A DNA stretch of 64,000 bases from Pseudarthrobacter phenanthrenivorans (GCF_000813845.1 NZ_JWTB01000024.1:161467-225466), one strand, 5' to 3'. Numbered from the stretch's first letter, positions 51,740 to 59,908 are shown. Notes: generated by a model not told the origin, from the letters alone. A program made the numbers and translations.

Positions 51740-52603
51740 TTACTGTGAGGACAGGCCGGGTGTGGTCTGGCGGCCTGGTTGCGGGACGGGTGGACCGGGA
51801 GGAATGGACGGCGCCGCTGCGGGGATCCGGAGTTTGGCCAGGTGCAGGAGTGCGAGGACAAGGAACAGGCCCGAGAGCGCAAGGGCCGGCAGGAGCGCCG
51901 GCAGGCCGGGCGCTGAGCCGAACAGCGGCTTGACCAGCTCCCCCACGGCCAGCGAGAAGATGAGCGTGAAGCCAAGGACATACAGTGCCGGCAGGAGCAG
52001 CAGCCCGGTGCGGCGGTTCCGGTAGGTCAGGACGGACAGGATCAGGAACGCGGGCATGATGAAGCAAAGGTCCAGGATGAAGATCGAGTAGAGCGAATCG
52101 ATGCGCTGACCGGTTTGCATCAGGGGCAGGAGCATGCCGATCCAGAGGGGGTAGAAGATCAGAGGCTGGAGGAGTGCGCCGGAGGCCGACGTGATCCTCA
52201 GGGCCCGTGGCAGGGCTGCCGGCGGGGTGGCACGGTCCATGGTTGCTCCGGCCACGGCCATGGCCCAGAAGGAAACGGCAAAGACCGCCATGTAGAGCAG
52301 GTACAGGCCGTTGTAGGTCCGCTCGATCACATAGATTCCGTAGCCGTAGAACAGGTAGCCCAGCAGACCCAGGGCCACAATCTGGTGCTTTGTCCCCTTC
52401 CGGCCTGCAGCGAGGGACAGGTACAGCAGGCCGAGACCGGCTGCTGCTGAGAGAAGATCTTGTGAGTAGGCGCCGGGGATGAGGTCAGCGGCAACAACGC
52501 CGTTGTAGATGGCTGGCCGCCACAGGCCGGTCCCTGCCGCGGCAACTGCCAGCAGCCCGGCTGTGGCCCACAGCAGGCGGTGGAGGAAGAGATGCGTCAG
52601 CAT
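51740..52603 (-). CDS. Multi-span membrane protein of unknown function
   Basis: A 287-residue integral membrane protein with about eight hydrophobic segments (HRLLWATAGLLAVAAAG; LLSAAAGLGLLYLSLAAG; IVALGLLGYLFYGYGIYV; LYLLYMAVFAVSFWAMAVAG; LLQPLIFYPLWIGMLL; SIFILDLCFIMPAFLILSV; LLLLPALYVLGFTLIFSLAVG; LPALALSGLFLVLALL). The C-terminus is Pro-rich. I do not recognise the family. It is coupled to a zinc alcohol dehydrogenase gene 9 bp downstream and diverges from a PPOX gene, with two DosR-like palindromes between. ATG at 52603 with AAAGG upstream; the longer frame to 52684 is noncoding in style. Confidence 0.75.
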   Translation of the reverse strand: MLTHLFLHRLLWATAGLLAVAAAGTGLWRPAIYNGVVAADLIPGAYSQDLLSAAAGLGLLYLSLAAGRKGTKHQIVALGLLGYLFYGYGIYVIERTYNGLYLLYMAVFAVSFWAMAVAGATMDRATPPAALPRALRITSASGALLQPLIFYPLWIGMLLPLMQTGQRIDSLYSIFILDLCFIMPAFLILSVLTYRNRRTGLLLLPALYVLGFTLIFSLAVGELVKPLFGSAPGLPALLPALALSGLFLVLALLHLAKLRIPAAAPSIPPGPPVPQPGRQTTPGLSSQ

Positions 52604-52753
52604 GGCTGCCTTTCGCGGGATGGTCTGGGTTCCCGGGCGTCTCCCACAGCGTCCCATCGGGGTTTGGCAGGCCCCAAGGGCCATAGGTCCTCCCTTTCAG
52701 GCCGGGCCTTTATGCCCTTTCCGGGAATGGAAGAGTTGCCTACGCTGTGCCGT
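52604..52753. promoter_or_regulatory. Divergent promoter region with two DosR/DevR-like palindromes
   Basis: AGGGCCATAGGTCCT at 52677-52691 and GGGCCTTTATGCCC at 52704-52717 match the DosR core GGGACTWWAGTCCC at 10-11 of 14 positions. The second is centred 43.5 bp before the leaderless PPOX start at 52754, whose -10 is TACGCT (52741-52746). A copy of the second (GGGCCTAAATGCTC, minus strand 59069-59056) has exactly the same offset before the PPOX gene at 59019. Confidence 0.6.
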
Positions 52754-53224
52754 ATGACTGAGAACACGAACATCCCCGTGCCGGAGATCCTCGACGAAGA
52801 AGAATGCTGGGCGCTGCTCTCCCAGACCGGAGTGGGCCGGCTGGCCGTCATCGCCGATGGCCATCCCGATGTCTTTCCCGTTAACTACAAGGTGGACGGG
52901 CAGACCCTGGTTTTCCGCACCGGCGGGGGCACCAAGCAGCAGGCCATCCAGGCCGACGCCACCGTGGCCTTGGAAGCCGACGCGGTCAGCCAGCAGTTCG
53001 GCCTTGCGTGGAGTGTGGTGGTAAAGGGCAAGGCCGCCGAGACCGTCCCCACCGGCCCGGCCCTGGATGACATCCGGCGGGCGCTGTTTCCCTGGCAGGG
53101 GGTGTCCCAGGAACACTTCATCCGCATCACGCCCGAGTCGGTTACGGGCAGGCGCTTCACCATGGGCGCGCCGATGCTGTGGCAGACGCCGCTGGACGAC
53201 GCGACCCGGGCCGGATTCGAATAA
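52754..53224 (+). CDS. Pyridoxamine-5'-phosphate-oxidase-fold flavoprotein (copy 2)
   Basis: A 156-residue split-barrel FMN protein. The core GRLAVIADGHPDVFPVNYKV, VFRTGGGTKQQ and WSVVVKGKA parallels the other two copies; the C-terminal FPWQGVSQEHFIRITPESVTGRRF is closest to the copy at 58552, and less like the copy at 50180. Such proteins are frequent members of DosR-type dormancy regulons in actinobacteria. ATG at 52754 is seven bases after TACGCT. It lies 24 bp before an alcohol dehydrogenase gene on the same strand, so a two-gene operon is likely. Confidence 0.87.
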   Translation: MTENTNIPVPEILDEEECWALLSQTGVGRLAVIADGHPDVFPVNYKVDGQTLVFRTGGGTKQQAIQADATVALEADAVSQQFGLAWSVVVKGKAAETVPTGPALDDIRRALFPWQGVSQEHFIRITPESVTGRRFTMGAPMLWQTPLDDATRAGFE

Positions 53225-53248
53225 GCCAACAAGCGCCGCTGACGCACC

Positions 53249-54259
53249 GTGCGCGCCTGGTGGGTGAACGATCCGGGGCCGGTCTCCAGGCATCCGCTGG
53301 TTCAGGGCGTCCGTGCCACACCCGTGCCCGCAGCCAACGAACTCCTGGTGGATATCACGGTCTGCGGCATCTGCCGCACCGACCTGCACCTGGCCGAAGG
53401 AGACCTCGCACCCCACCGTCCGCAAGCCGTTCCCGGGCACGAAGCGGTGGGCCTGGTGGTTGCAACAGGTGCCCGTTGCTCCAGGTTCAGGATCGGCGAC
53501 CGGGTTGGCGTGGCATGGCTGGGCGGCGTCTGCGGCACCTGCCGGTACTGCCGCCGCGGTGACGAAAACCTGTGCGTGTCACCGGTATTTACCGGCTGGG
53601 ACAGGGATGGCGGCTACGCCGAACAGCTGACGGTGGCGGAGGACTTCGCCTACCCGTTGCCTGATGCTTTCTCTGACGAACAGGCTGCGCCGCTCCTGTG
53701 TTCGGGAATCATCGGGTACCGGGCGCTGAAGCGCGCGGAGCTGCCGGCAGGTGGGCGGCTTGGAATCTACGGCTTTGGCAGTTCCGCCCACATCACCGCC
53801 CAGCTGGCAATCAAGCAGGGTGCTTCCGTGTTCGTCATGACCCGTTCAGCGGAGGCGCGGAAGCTCGCGCTGGAGCTGGGGGCGGTGTACGCGGGGGACG
53901 CTGACGACCACCCGCCGGTGCCGCTCGATTCCGCCATCCTTTTTGCACCAGCGGGCGATCTGGTCCCGGTGGCGCTGCGGGCCCTTGACCGCGGCGGAAC
54001 CCTGGCCATCGCCGGAATCCACCTCAGCCGCATCCCGGCCCTGGACTACGGAAGGGAGCTCTTTTTCGAACGCCAGGTACGGAGCGTCACCGCCAACACG
54101 CGGGTTGACGGAAACGAGTTCCTTGCGCTCGCGGCACGGCTGTCCCTGGCACTCACCACAACGGCCTATCCCTTCGAATCTGCGGACAGGGCCCTGGAGG
54201 ACCTGGCGGCCGACAGGATCACAGGGTCGGCAGTCCTTCGGGTCCGCCCCGGCCAGTGA
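53249..54259 (+). CDS. Zinc-binding alcohol dehydrogenase-like protein (AdhA/YhdH-like, single-zinc loop intact)
   Basis: A 336-residue medium-chain dehydrogenase. [18 protein letters not shown] and GHEAVGLVV give the catalytic zinc, [16 protein letters not shown] the structural lobe. The cofactor loop reads [15 protein letters not shown], where GFGxSA replaces GxGxxG, as in the AdhA-like group that may prefer [19 protein letters not shown] and [20 protein letters not shown] are group hallmarks. GTG at 53249 follows the PPOX gene by 24 bp, with no terminator. It is convergent with pfkA (stops 29 bp apart). Substrate not known. Confidence 0.9.
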   Translation: MRAWWVNDPGPVSRHPLVQGVRATPVPAANELLVDITVCGICRTDLHLAEGDLAPHRPQAVPGHEAVGLVVATGARCSRFRIGDRVGVAWLGGVCGTCRYCRRGDENLCVSPVFTGWDRDGGYAEQLTVAEDFAYPLPDAFSDEQAAPLLCSGIIGYRALKRAELPAGGRLGIYGFGSSAHITAQLAIKQGASVFVMTRSAEARKLALELGAVYAGDADDHPPVPLDSAILFAPAGDLVPVALRALDRGGTLAIAGIHLSRIPALDYGRELFFERQVRSVTANTRVDGNEFLALAARLSLALTTTAYPFESADRALEDLAADRITGSAVLRVRPGQ

Positions 54260-54288
54260 TCGCCGGTATCCGGCGTGGTTGCCCTGCT

Positions 54289-55314
54289 TCACCCGAACAG
54301 GACCGCTGCCTCCTGGTACCGTGCCTCCGGTACCACTTTCAGCTCCCCCAGCGCTTCCTCAAGCCTGACGTTTACGATATCCGTGCCGCGCAGCGCCACC
54401 ATGGTGCCCCACTTGCCGGTTGCCGCCGACTGGACGGCTGCCATGCCAAGCCTGGTCGCCAGGACGCGGTCGAACGCCGTCGGCTCACCCCCGCGCTGGA
54501 TGTGGCCCAGGACGGTGGCCCGGGTTTCGATGCCGGTCCGGAGCTGCAGCTCACCTTCGAGCAGCAGGCCGATGCCACCCAGGCGCGGGCGCCCGAACGT
54601 GTCCAAGCCACGGGGGGCGTAGGGTGTGGCCTGACCCTCCGGCGCGAAGGCCTCGGCCACCACGACAAGGGGCGCCCTGCCGCGGTCCCGCGCTGACAGC
54701 ACCCAGGAGCAAATGTGGTCAATCGACACGGGATGCTCGGGGATCAGGATGGCATGCGCACCGGCGGCCATTCCCGAATGCAGCGCTATCCAGCCGGCAT
54801 TGCGGCCCATGACCTCCGCAATCATGCACCGGTGGTGCGATTCACCCGTCGTGCGCAGCCGGTCGATGGCTTCAGTGGCGGTCTGTACGGCTGAGTCAAA
54901 GCCGAACGTGTAATCAGTGGCCCCGAGGTCGTTGTCAATCGTCTTGGGCACTCCCACCACGTTCAGGCCCTGTCCGCACAGTTCCCGCGCGGCCGCCAGT
55001 GTCCCTTCTCCCCCGATGGCGATAAGGCCGTCCAGTCCGTTGCGCTCGAAGCAGGCACGGACGCCCTCAATTCCCTTCCCTGTCAGTGGGTTGGTCCTGG
55101 AGGTGCCCAGGATGGTGCCGCCCAGGCGTGAGATTCCCCGGACACCCGTCCGGGGAAGGGGAACCATGTCCTGTTCCAGGACGCCCCGCCATCCGTCCCG
55201 GAAACCCAAAAATTCGTAGCCGTGTGCAACGTCGCCGCCCAGCACAGCTCCCCGGATGACCGCGTTGACCCCGGGGCAGTCACCGCCGCTGGTCAGGATC
55301 CCCAGGCGTTTCAC
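54289..55314 (-). CDS. pfkA: ATP-dependent 6-phosphofructokinase, group III
   Basis: A 341-residue PFK. GGDCPGVNAVIRG is the ATP-binding loop and PKTIDND the catalytic loop with D127 region. The specificity positions are G104 (GGEGT) and K124 (PKTIDND). Pyrophosphate-dependent enzymes carry Asp104; a Gly here predicts ATP as phosphate donor even though K124 is the PPi-type residue, the same mixed form as Streptomyces PfkA. MGRNAGWIAL and HIQRGGEP complete the fructose site. ATG at 55314 overlaps the stop of the GH65 fusion gene by 4 bp, joining sugar phosphorolysis to glycolysis in one operon. Confidence 0.93.
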   Translation of the reverse strand: MKRLGILTSGGDCPGVNAVIRGAVLGGDVAHGYEFLGFRDGWRGVLEQDMVPLPRTGVRGISRLGGTILGTSRTNPLTGKGIEGVRACFERNGLDGLIAIGGEGTLAAARELCGQGLNVVGVPKTIDNDLGATDYTFGFDSAVQTATEAIDRLRTTGESHHRCMIAEVMGRNAGWIALHSGMAAGAHAILIPEHPVSIDHICSWVLSARDRGRAPLVVVAEAFAPEGQATPYAPRGLDTFGRPRLGGIGLLLEGELQLRTGIETRATVLGHIQRGGEPTAFDRVLATRLGMAAVQSAATGKWGTMVALRGTDIVNVRLEEALGELKVVPEARYQEAAVLFG

Positions 55315-58300
55315 GACGCCACCGTCCCGGGAGCCCGCACAGGCAGGGGAAAGGTCCTGGTCCGGCCGGGGGGAAGGAGTACGTCGCTGCCGCTGACGTG
55401 CACCTTGATGGGCCCGGCGTCACCCGGGGCGGATGCGATGCTCATGTGGCCGTCCTTGAGATGGACCCGCAGGCGGTGTCCGCGGTACAGGACCTCGAAG
55501 GCCACGGCGCTGAGCCCCGTTGGCAGGTTCGGCGCGAACAGAATGGTGTCGCCACTGAACCGCAGGCCGGCGAAGCTGCGTTGCACCACGTCGATGGTTC
55601 CTCCCATGGCGCCCAAGTGTATCCCCGCACGCGTGGTGCCATGCTGCGTATCGTCCAGATCGGCGTCGAGCGCTTCCCGGAAACTGTCCCATGCCCGGTC
55701 CGCGTCCAGTCCGGCGAGGACGGATGCGTGCGCCACCCGGCTCAGGGTTGACCCGTGGGCTGTCCGGGCCAGGTAGTACTCGATGGTCCGGTTGAGGTGC
55801 TTCTGGGTGAAACCGTAGTGGAGCCGTTGAAGGATGGTGACCAGGCCCTGATGCCCCAGCAGGTACGGGAGCATCAGGACGTCGGCCTGCTTTGCCAGCC
55901 TGTAGCAGTTGGTGGCGTCGCCTTCTGCTTCGAGGATGAGATCCAGCCGTTCAATGTCGCCGTACCTGTCGCGGTAATGTTCCCAGTCCAGCTCCTTCAG
56001 ATCACCGTAGCCCTCAAACTGGCTGATGACGCCGTCGCTGTGGAAGGGGACGTACATCGCCGTCCCCATATGCGCCCACCCGGCGGTTTCCTCGTCGGTG
56101 ACCCCGAGGCGTTCCATGAGGCCGGCACGTTCGCTTCCGTGCAGGAAGGACATGATGCCCGCGGCCTGCGAGCAAACCCAGGCCGCCATGACATTGGTGT
56201 AGGCGTTATCGTCGAGCCCGGGGATGTCCCGGCTGGGGTAGCCCGTATGGTACTCATCCGGGCCCACCACGCCGCGCAGGTGGTACCGGCCGCCCCGCTG
56301 GTCATAGTCGGCGAGGGAACGGAAGAACCGGGCAACTTCAATGACCAGTTCGGCTCCGCGTTGAAGCAGCCAGATCTTGTTTCCGGTGGCCTGGAAGTAC
56401 TGCCAGGCGTTGAAGGCGACGGCAAGGCCGGAGTGGACCTGCAGGTGCGAAAAGTCCTTGACCCAACGGCCGGACCGTTCGTTGTACAGCCATTTGGGCG
56501 TTTCCTCGGTCCCGTCGCTGCCGCTTTGCCACGGGAACTTGGCGCCGGCCAGGCCCTCCACGGCTGCAGCGTGCCGGGCCGCAGGAAGCCGCCGCCACCT
56601 GTAGTCAATCAGGGACCGGGCAACGTCGGGGGTCCGTGAGGTCAGGACCGGCAGGACGAACAGCTCATCCCAGAAGACGTGTCCGCGGTAGCCTTCGCCG
56701 TGCAGGCCGCGCGCAGTGACGCCGGCATCCAGCTCGGCCGTGTGGTGCGTCAGCGTCTGCAGCAAGTGGAAAATGTGCAGGTTGAGGACCAGGCGCACCT
56801 GCACGGGCGCCTCGATCTCCACCATGAAGGGGCGGAGCTCACGCCGCCAGGCCTCCTCGTGTGCAGCCAGCACTGAATCGAAGTCCCCGCCGGTACGCTC
56901 CAGCACCGCACGGGCTCCCGTTTCGGGCGAGGAGATGGCACGGTCCTTGGATGTCACCACAGCCACGGTCTTGGTGATCCGTACCGGGGTTCCCGCATCC
57001 AGGGATAGCAGGAGGTCATGGAAGTGGAAGGAGCCTTTCCTGCCCGGCTCACCTCCTGCTGGCTCTCCGGACACGTAGGTCCGGTGCGCCGCGGCGATGC
57101 GGATGAGGCTTTGGCTGGTTTCCACCTCGACGACGGATGTCGGGTCGGTGGGGGCCTCCGGTCCGGCGCGGTGAGGGGCGGTCCGGTCGACCAGGTGGAT
57201 ATCGGCTCCCTGCGCGCGTTCAGGGAGGTTCGCGTTGCGGACTCCGGCATTGATCCCGCTCCGGACCTCAACCTGCCCGTTCCAGCCCAAGGCCGTGATG
57301 ACCGTTTCGAGGACCAGCAGGTGGGGTTCCGCCATGGATGCAAAGCGTGTCTGCACCACTTCAAGGCGCCGCCGGTCCGCGCCTTCCAGCAGCAGCCGGC
57401 GCTCCAGTACCGCCCGGCGGAGGTCCAGCACCCGGCGCTCGCGGATAACCGTCATTCCCCCGTCCGACCACCAGGTCCGGCCGGCCAGGCGGATATCGAG
57501 TGGAAGGCAGTCCGGGGCATTGACCATGTGTTCTTCCAGCAGCATCTCTCCGGCTGACTCGGCGCGGACCCGGTTGTAGATGCCGGCAAGGTACATGCCC
57601 GCATAGCTGAAGGGGCCGCCTTCGGGCGCCGCTCCCCTGACGCCCATGTAGCCGTTGCCCAGGGTGGTGAGGGCCTCCCGGTGGCCCTCGTGTCCGGCGT
57701 CGAAACCCTCGTACGCCAGGTGCCAGGCATTGCCGATGATCAGCCCCAAATCCAGTTCGCCCACGTCATTGAGCACGGTGCCTGCGCCGGCGGCTTCCAA
57801 CTGGCGGCGGTTGCCCGTCCGGGCAATTCCGACGACGAGGCCGAAGCCTCCGCGGTTCCCGGCCTCGACACCCGCCGCGGAATCCTCGATCACCACGGCG
57901 TGTGACGGCGGCACTCCAAGCTTGGATGCCGCCGCGAGGAACACGTCCGGCGCCGGCTTTCCCCGCAGGCCAAGCCCGGCCGCCGTCGTTCCGTCCATCA
58001 CAACCCGGAACAGGCCGTGGATGCCCGCGGCGTCCAGGACGGCCGGCGCGTTCCGGCTTGAGGTAACGACGGCGGTGGGGACTCCGGCGTCAGCAAGCCT
58101 CTGCAGCAGCTCCAGGGTGCCCGGATAGCTTTGGACGCCGTCTTCGCGCAGGCGCTGCAGGAAGAGTTCGTTTTTCCATGCCCCGAGGCCGAATCCCGTC
58201 CAGGCGCCGGCCTCGTCGGCCTCTTTTCCCTTGTCCATGTGGACTCCGCGCGAGGCAAGGAACCGCACGACGCCTTCCTCCCGCGGCAGCCCGTCGATGT

Positions 58301-58496
58301 AGGTGAGGTAGTCGGACCTGGACAAGGGTTCCTGGTTGGTACCGCCGGGAATTCTTGGGTCGTGCAGGATCCGGTCGAACGCGTCTTTCCACGCGGCCTG
58401 GTGGACCATGGCGGTATTGGTGACCACGCCGTCCAGGTCGAAAATCACGGCGTCGAACGGTGGCTTTGCTGCGGCGGCTGTCGGCGACCCGGTCAT
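55311..58496 (-). CDS. Fusion of beta-phosphoglucomutase (HAD) and GH65 disaccharide phosphorylase
   Basis: A 1,061-residue bifunctional protein. Residues 15-235 are a HAD phosphomutase: DAVIFDLDGVVTNTA gives nucleophile D20 and acid/base D22, VVTSSRNA and KPAPDVFL follow, with ViEDSAAGVEA closing the site. Residues about 265-1050 are GH65, with an N-terminal beta-sandwich and an (alpha/alpha)6 barrel whose catalytic acid is E748 in VVGPDEYHTGYPSRDI. GH65 cleaves maltose, trehalose or kojibiose with phosphate to beta-glucose-1-phosphate, which the mutase turns to glucose-6-phosphate. pfkA follows immediately. The start at 58496 is six bases after TAGCAC. In mycobacteria the two parts are separate adjacent genes. 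Confidence 0.92.
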   Translation of the reverse strand: MTGSPTAAAAKPPFDAVIFDLDGVVTNTAMVHQAAWKDAFDRILHDPRIPGGTNQEPLSRSDYLTYIDGLPREEGVVRFLASRGVHMDKGKEADEAGAWTGFGLGAWKNELFLQRLREDGVQSYPGTLELLQRLADAGVPTAVVTSSRNAPAVLDAAGIHGLFRVVMDGTTAAGLGLRGKPAPDVFLAAASKLGVPPSHAVVIEDSAAGVEAGNRGGFGLVVGIARTGNRRQLEAAGAGTVLNDVGELDLGLIIGNAWHLAYEGFDAGHEGHREALTTLGNGYMGVRGAAPEGGPFSYAGMYLAGIYNRVRAESAGEMLLEEHMVNAPDCLPLDIRLAGRTWWSDGGMTVIRERRVLDLRRAVLERRLLLEGADRRRLEVVQTRFASMAEPHLLVLETVITALGWNGQVEVRSGINAGVRNANLPERAQGADIHLVDRTAPHRAGPEAPTDPTSVVEVETSQSLIRIAAAHRTYVSGEPAGGEPGRKGSFHFHDLLLSLDAGTPVRITKTVAVVTSKDRAISSPETGARAVLERTGGDFDSVLAAHEEAWRRELRPFMVEIEAPVQVRLVLNLHIFHLLQTLTHHTAELDAGVTARGLHGEGYRGHVFWDELFVLPVLTSRTPDVARSLIDYRWRRLPAARHAAAVEGLAGAKFPWQSGSDGTEETPKWLYNERSGRWVKDFSHLQVHSGLAVAFNAWQYFQATGNKIWLLQRGAELVIEVARFFRSLADYDQRGGRYHLRGVVGPDEYHTGYPSRDIPGLDDNAYTNVMAAWVCSQAAGIMSFLHGSERAGLMERLGVTDEETAGWAHMGTAMYVPFHSDGVISQFEGYGDLKELDWEHYRDRYGDIERLDLILEAEGDATNCYRLAKQADVLMLPYLLGHQGLVTILQRLHYGFTQKHLNRTIEYYLARTAHGSTLSRVAHASVLAGLDADRAWDSFREALDADLDDTQHGTTRAGIHLGAMGGTIDVVQRSFAGLRFSGDTILFAPNLPTGLSAVAFEVLYRGHRLRVHLKDGHMSIASAPGDAGPIKVHVSGSDVLLPPGRTRTFPLPVRAPGTVAS

Positions 58497-58530
58497 AGGT
58501 CAGTGCTACCAGTCCCGGCCCGTTCCGCAC

Positions 58531-58545
58531 AGGGCCGTTGGGCCT
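58531..58545. promoter_or_regulatory. DosR-like palindrome upstream of the GH65 fusion
   Basis: AGGGCCGTTGGGCCT, an imperfect inverted repeat with AGG-CC/GG-CCT arms, centred about 42 bp before the ATG at 58496. It resembles the boxes at 52677, 52704 and 59056, though its match to the DosR core is weaker (8-9 of 14). Confidence 0.45.
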
Positions 58546-58551
58546 GCCGGC

Positions 58552-59019
58552 CTACTGCCCGGTGTCCGCAGGGGCCGTGCGGGCCACATGGCTCCACCAG
58601 GTCAGCGGGGAGGTGATCGTGAAGCGCCTCCCGGACACGGAGGTCGGGACGATGCGGACAAAGTGGTCCTTTTCGCCGGCCTGCCAGGGGAAAAGGGTAA
58701 GCCCTGCACCGCGCAGGAGTTCCTCCGATGGCTCCAGGACCACGGCCTTGCCTTTGACCAGGACACTCCACGCTTTGGCGTCGCCATGGCCGTCGGCTTC
58801 AAGCGCGACGGCGAGTGGTCCCCCGGCGGCCCGCAGCTTGGTCCCTTCCCCGGTCCGGAAGATGACCGATTCGTGGTCCACCTTGAAGTTCACCGGGAAG
58901 ACCTCGGGGTACCCGTCGACGAGCACCGCCAGGTGCCCCACGGAAACCCCCCGCAGGAGGTCCCAGCATGCTGCGGCATCCAGGACTTCGGTAGGCGTTT
59001 GCGGCGGATCGTTGTGCAT
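58552..59019 (-). CDS. Pyridoxamine-5'-phosphate-oxidase-fold flavoprotein (copy 3)
   Basis: A 155-residue split-barrel protein. GHLAVLVDGYPEVFPVNFKV and IFRTGEGTKLRAA bind the flavin phosphate; WSVLVKGKAVV and the C-terminal FPWQAGEKDHFVRIVPTSVSGRRF make it closest to copy 2 at 52754. It lies 55 bp before the GH65 fusion on the same strand. ATG at 59019 is seven bases after TACTTT (59032-59027), with a GGGCCTAAATGCTC box centred 43.5 bp upstream, the same geometry as copy 2. Likely FMN- or F420-dependent; substrate unknown. Confidence 0.87.
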   Translation of the reverse strand: MHNDPPQTPTEVLDAAACWDLLRGVSVGHLAVLVDGYPEVFPVNFKVDHESVIFRTGEGTKLRAAGGPLAVALEADGHGDAKAWSVLVKGKAVVLEPSEELLRGAGLTLFPWQAGEKDHFVRIVPTSVSGRRFTITSPLTWWSHVARTAPADTGQ

Positions 59020-59026
59020 ATCGATG

Positions 59027-59069
59027 AAAGTAGTGGTTTGCCGTGGGGGTCACTAGAGCATTTAGGCCC
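59027..59069 (-). promoter_or_regulatory. Leaderless promoter with DosR-like box ahead of PPOX copy 3
   Basis: Minus strand: GGGCCTAAATGCTC (59069-59056), then -10 TACTTT (59032-59027), then ATG at 59019. The box agrees with GGGACTWWAGTCCC at 10 of 14 positions and shares GGGCCTnnATGCYC with the box ahead of copy 2. Confidence 0.6.
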
Positions 59070-59078
59070 GGCGGCTCT

Positions 59079-59357
59079 CTAGAACGGGGCTTGCTTGGGC
59101 CTGGTCCGCCGGCGCCAGGAGTCCGGGGTGCGGACGTCGCGGTAGCGGACCGGCAGCCTGACGATGTCGGCTTCAGCGGTATCGACAAGGCATCGGTAGC
59201 CGCTCAGGGTGTCCAGGATCCAGACAAGTCCACGCTCCGGGGCTGTTTCCGTTACGGGTCCGCGGTGCACCAGGCGGCTCCGGTAGAAGACCTCGATGGC
59301 GTCTCCGGGGGCAAGGGGCTGAAGGGGGTCCAGCGCGGGGTGGTGTTTGGTGGTCAT
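59079..59357 (-). CDS. Small hypothetical protein
   Basis: A 92-residue soluble protein (MTTKHHPALDPLQPLAPGDAIEV...) I cannot place. The middle, VFYRSRLVHRGPVTETAPERGLVWILD, is a run of beta-strands like a small SH3 or Tudor-like barrel, and the C-terminus is basic (WRRRTRPKQAPF). ATG at 59357 has AAAGGA 7 bases ahead. The frame extends upstream to 59540, but that part runs into the tmRNA terminator and is not coding. It stands between the tmRNA and the PPOX gene; no linked function is evident. Confidence 0.6.
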   Translation of the reverse strand: MTTKHHPALDPLQPLAPGDAIEVFYRSRLVHRGPVTETAPERGLVWILDTLSGYRCLVDTAEADIVRLPVRYRDVRTPDSWRRRTRPKQAPF

Positions 59358-59501
59358 CGTGTTCCTTTTCGGTTCGGACAGCTCCCCCAACACCAAGCTT
59401 GGTGGTCCAAGGTTGATTCTGGGTGTCCTTGCGATGATGATCCGGTGGCCTTTTGACTCACCGCCGGTGGTCCCGGCATTCACGCAGCCCGGGCTTGCGG
59501 G

Positions 59502-59537
59502 CAAACAAAAGCACCCCGGTCCGAAGACCGGGGTGCT
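59502..59537 (-). terminator. Intrinsic terminator of ssrA
   Basis: On the minus strand AGCACCCCGGTC-TTCG-GACCGGGGTGCT followed by TTTGTTTG. Stem 12 bp with a stable UUCG-type tetraloop. Confidence 0.95.
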
Positions 59538-59542
59538 CACTG

Positions 59543-59908
59543 TGGAGATGGGGGGAATTGAACCCCCGTCCGATGTCGTGTTGTCAGGGCTTCTCCGGGC
59601 GCAGTTTGCGTCGGATTTTCTCGGCCCCAGCCATGCTGCAAACAGCTGGCTGATCCGGGCCCAGTCACCTAAAAGTCCCGTTTACTCCGGTGACGGGAGC
59701 AAACAGCAGTGGCTATCTAAATGACGCCAGGATCCGGGGCGATAGCAACCCCGGGCTGACGGACTGTCTTACTGCTTAGGCAGCAAGAGCGAAGTCAGTG
59801 CGCTTAGATTCGGCACTTATTGGTTTGCAGAAAGCGTTTACGAGATAATTCTGCATCCTCGGCCCGCTTCACCTGTCGCGACTAACACCGTCGAAACCGA
59901 TCATCCCC
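59543..59908 (-). ncRNA. ssrA: Transfer-messenger RNA (tmRNA)
   Basis: 366 bases with the tRNA-like domain split at both ends: 5' GGGGATGATCGGTTTCGACGG (59908 downwards) and 3' GGGGGTTCAATTCCCCCCATCTCCA, whose T loop and acceptor (GGGGAUG/CAUCUCC) fold as alanyl tRNA. The tag frame ends ...SAESKRTDFALAA then TAA; the resume codon by alignment is GTA in ATCTCGTAAACGC, giving a 20-residue tag VNAFCKPISAESKRTDFALAA-like. The message rescues stalled ribosomes together with SmpB, encoded 73 bp upstream. CCA is not encoded. Confidence 0.96.

Noticed and set aside
59347..59724. A 125-codon plus-strand frame near ssrA
   Set aside because: It overlaps the tmRNA and its terminator; the peptide is a translation of structural RNA sequence.
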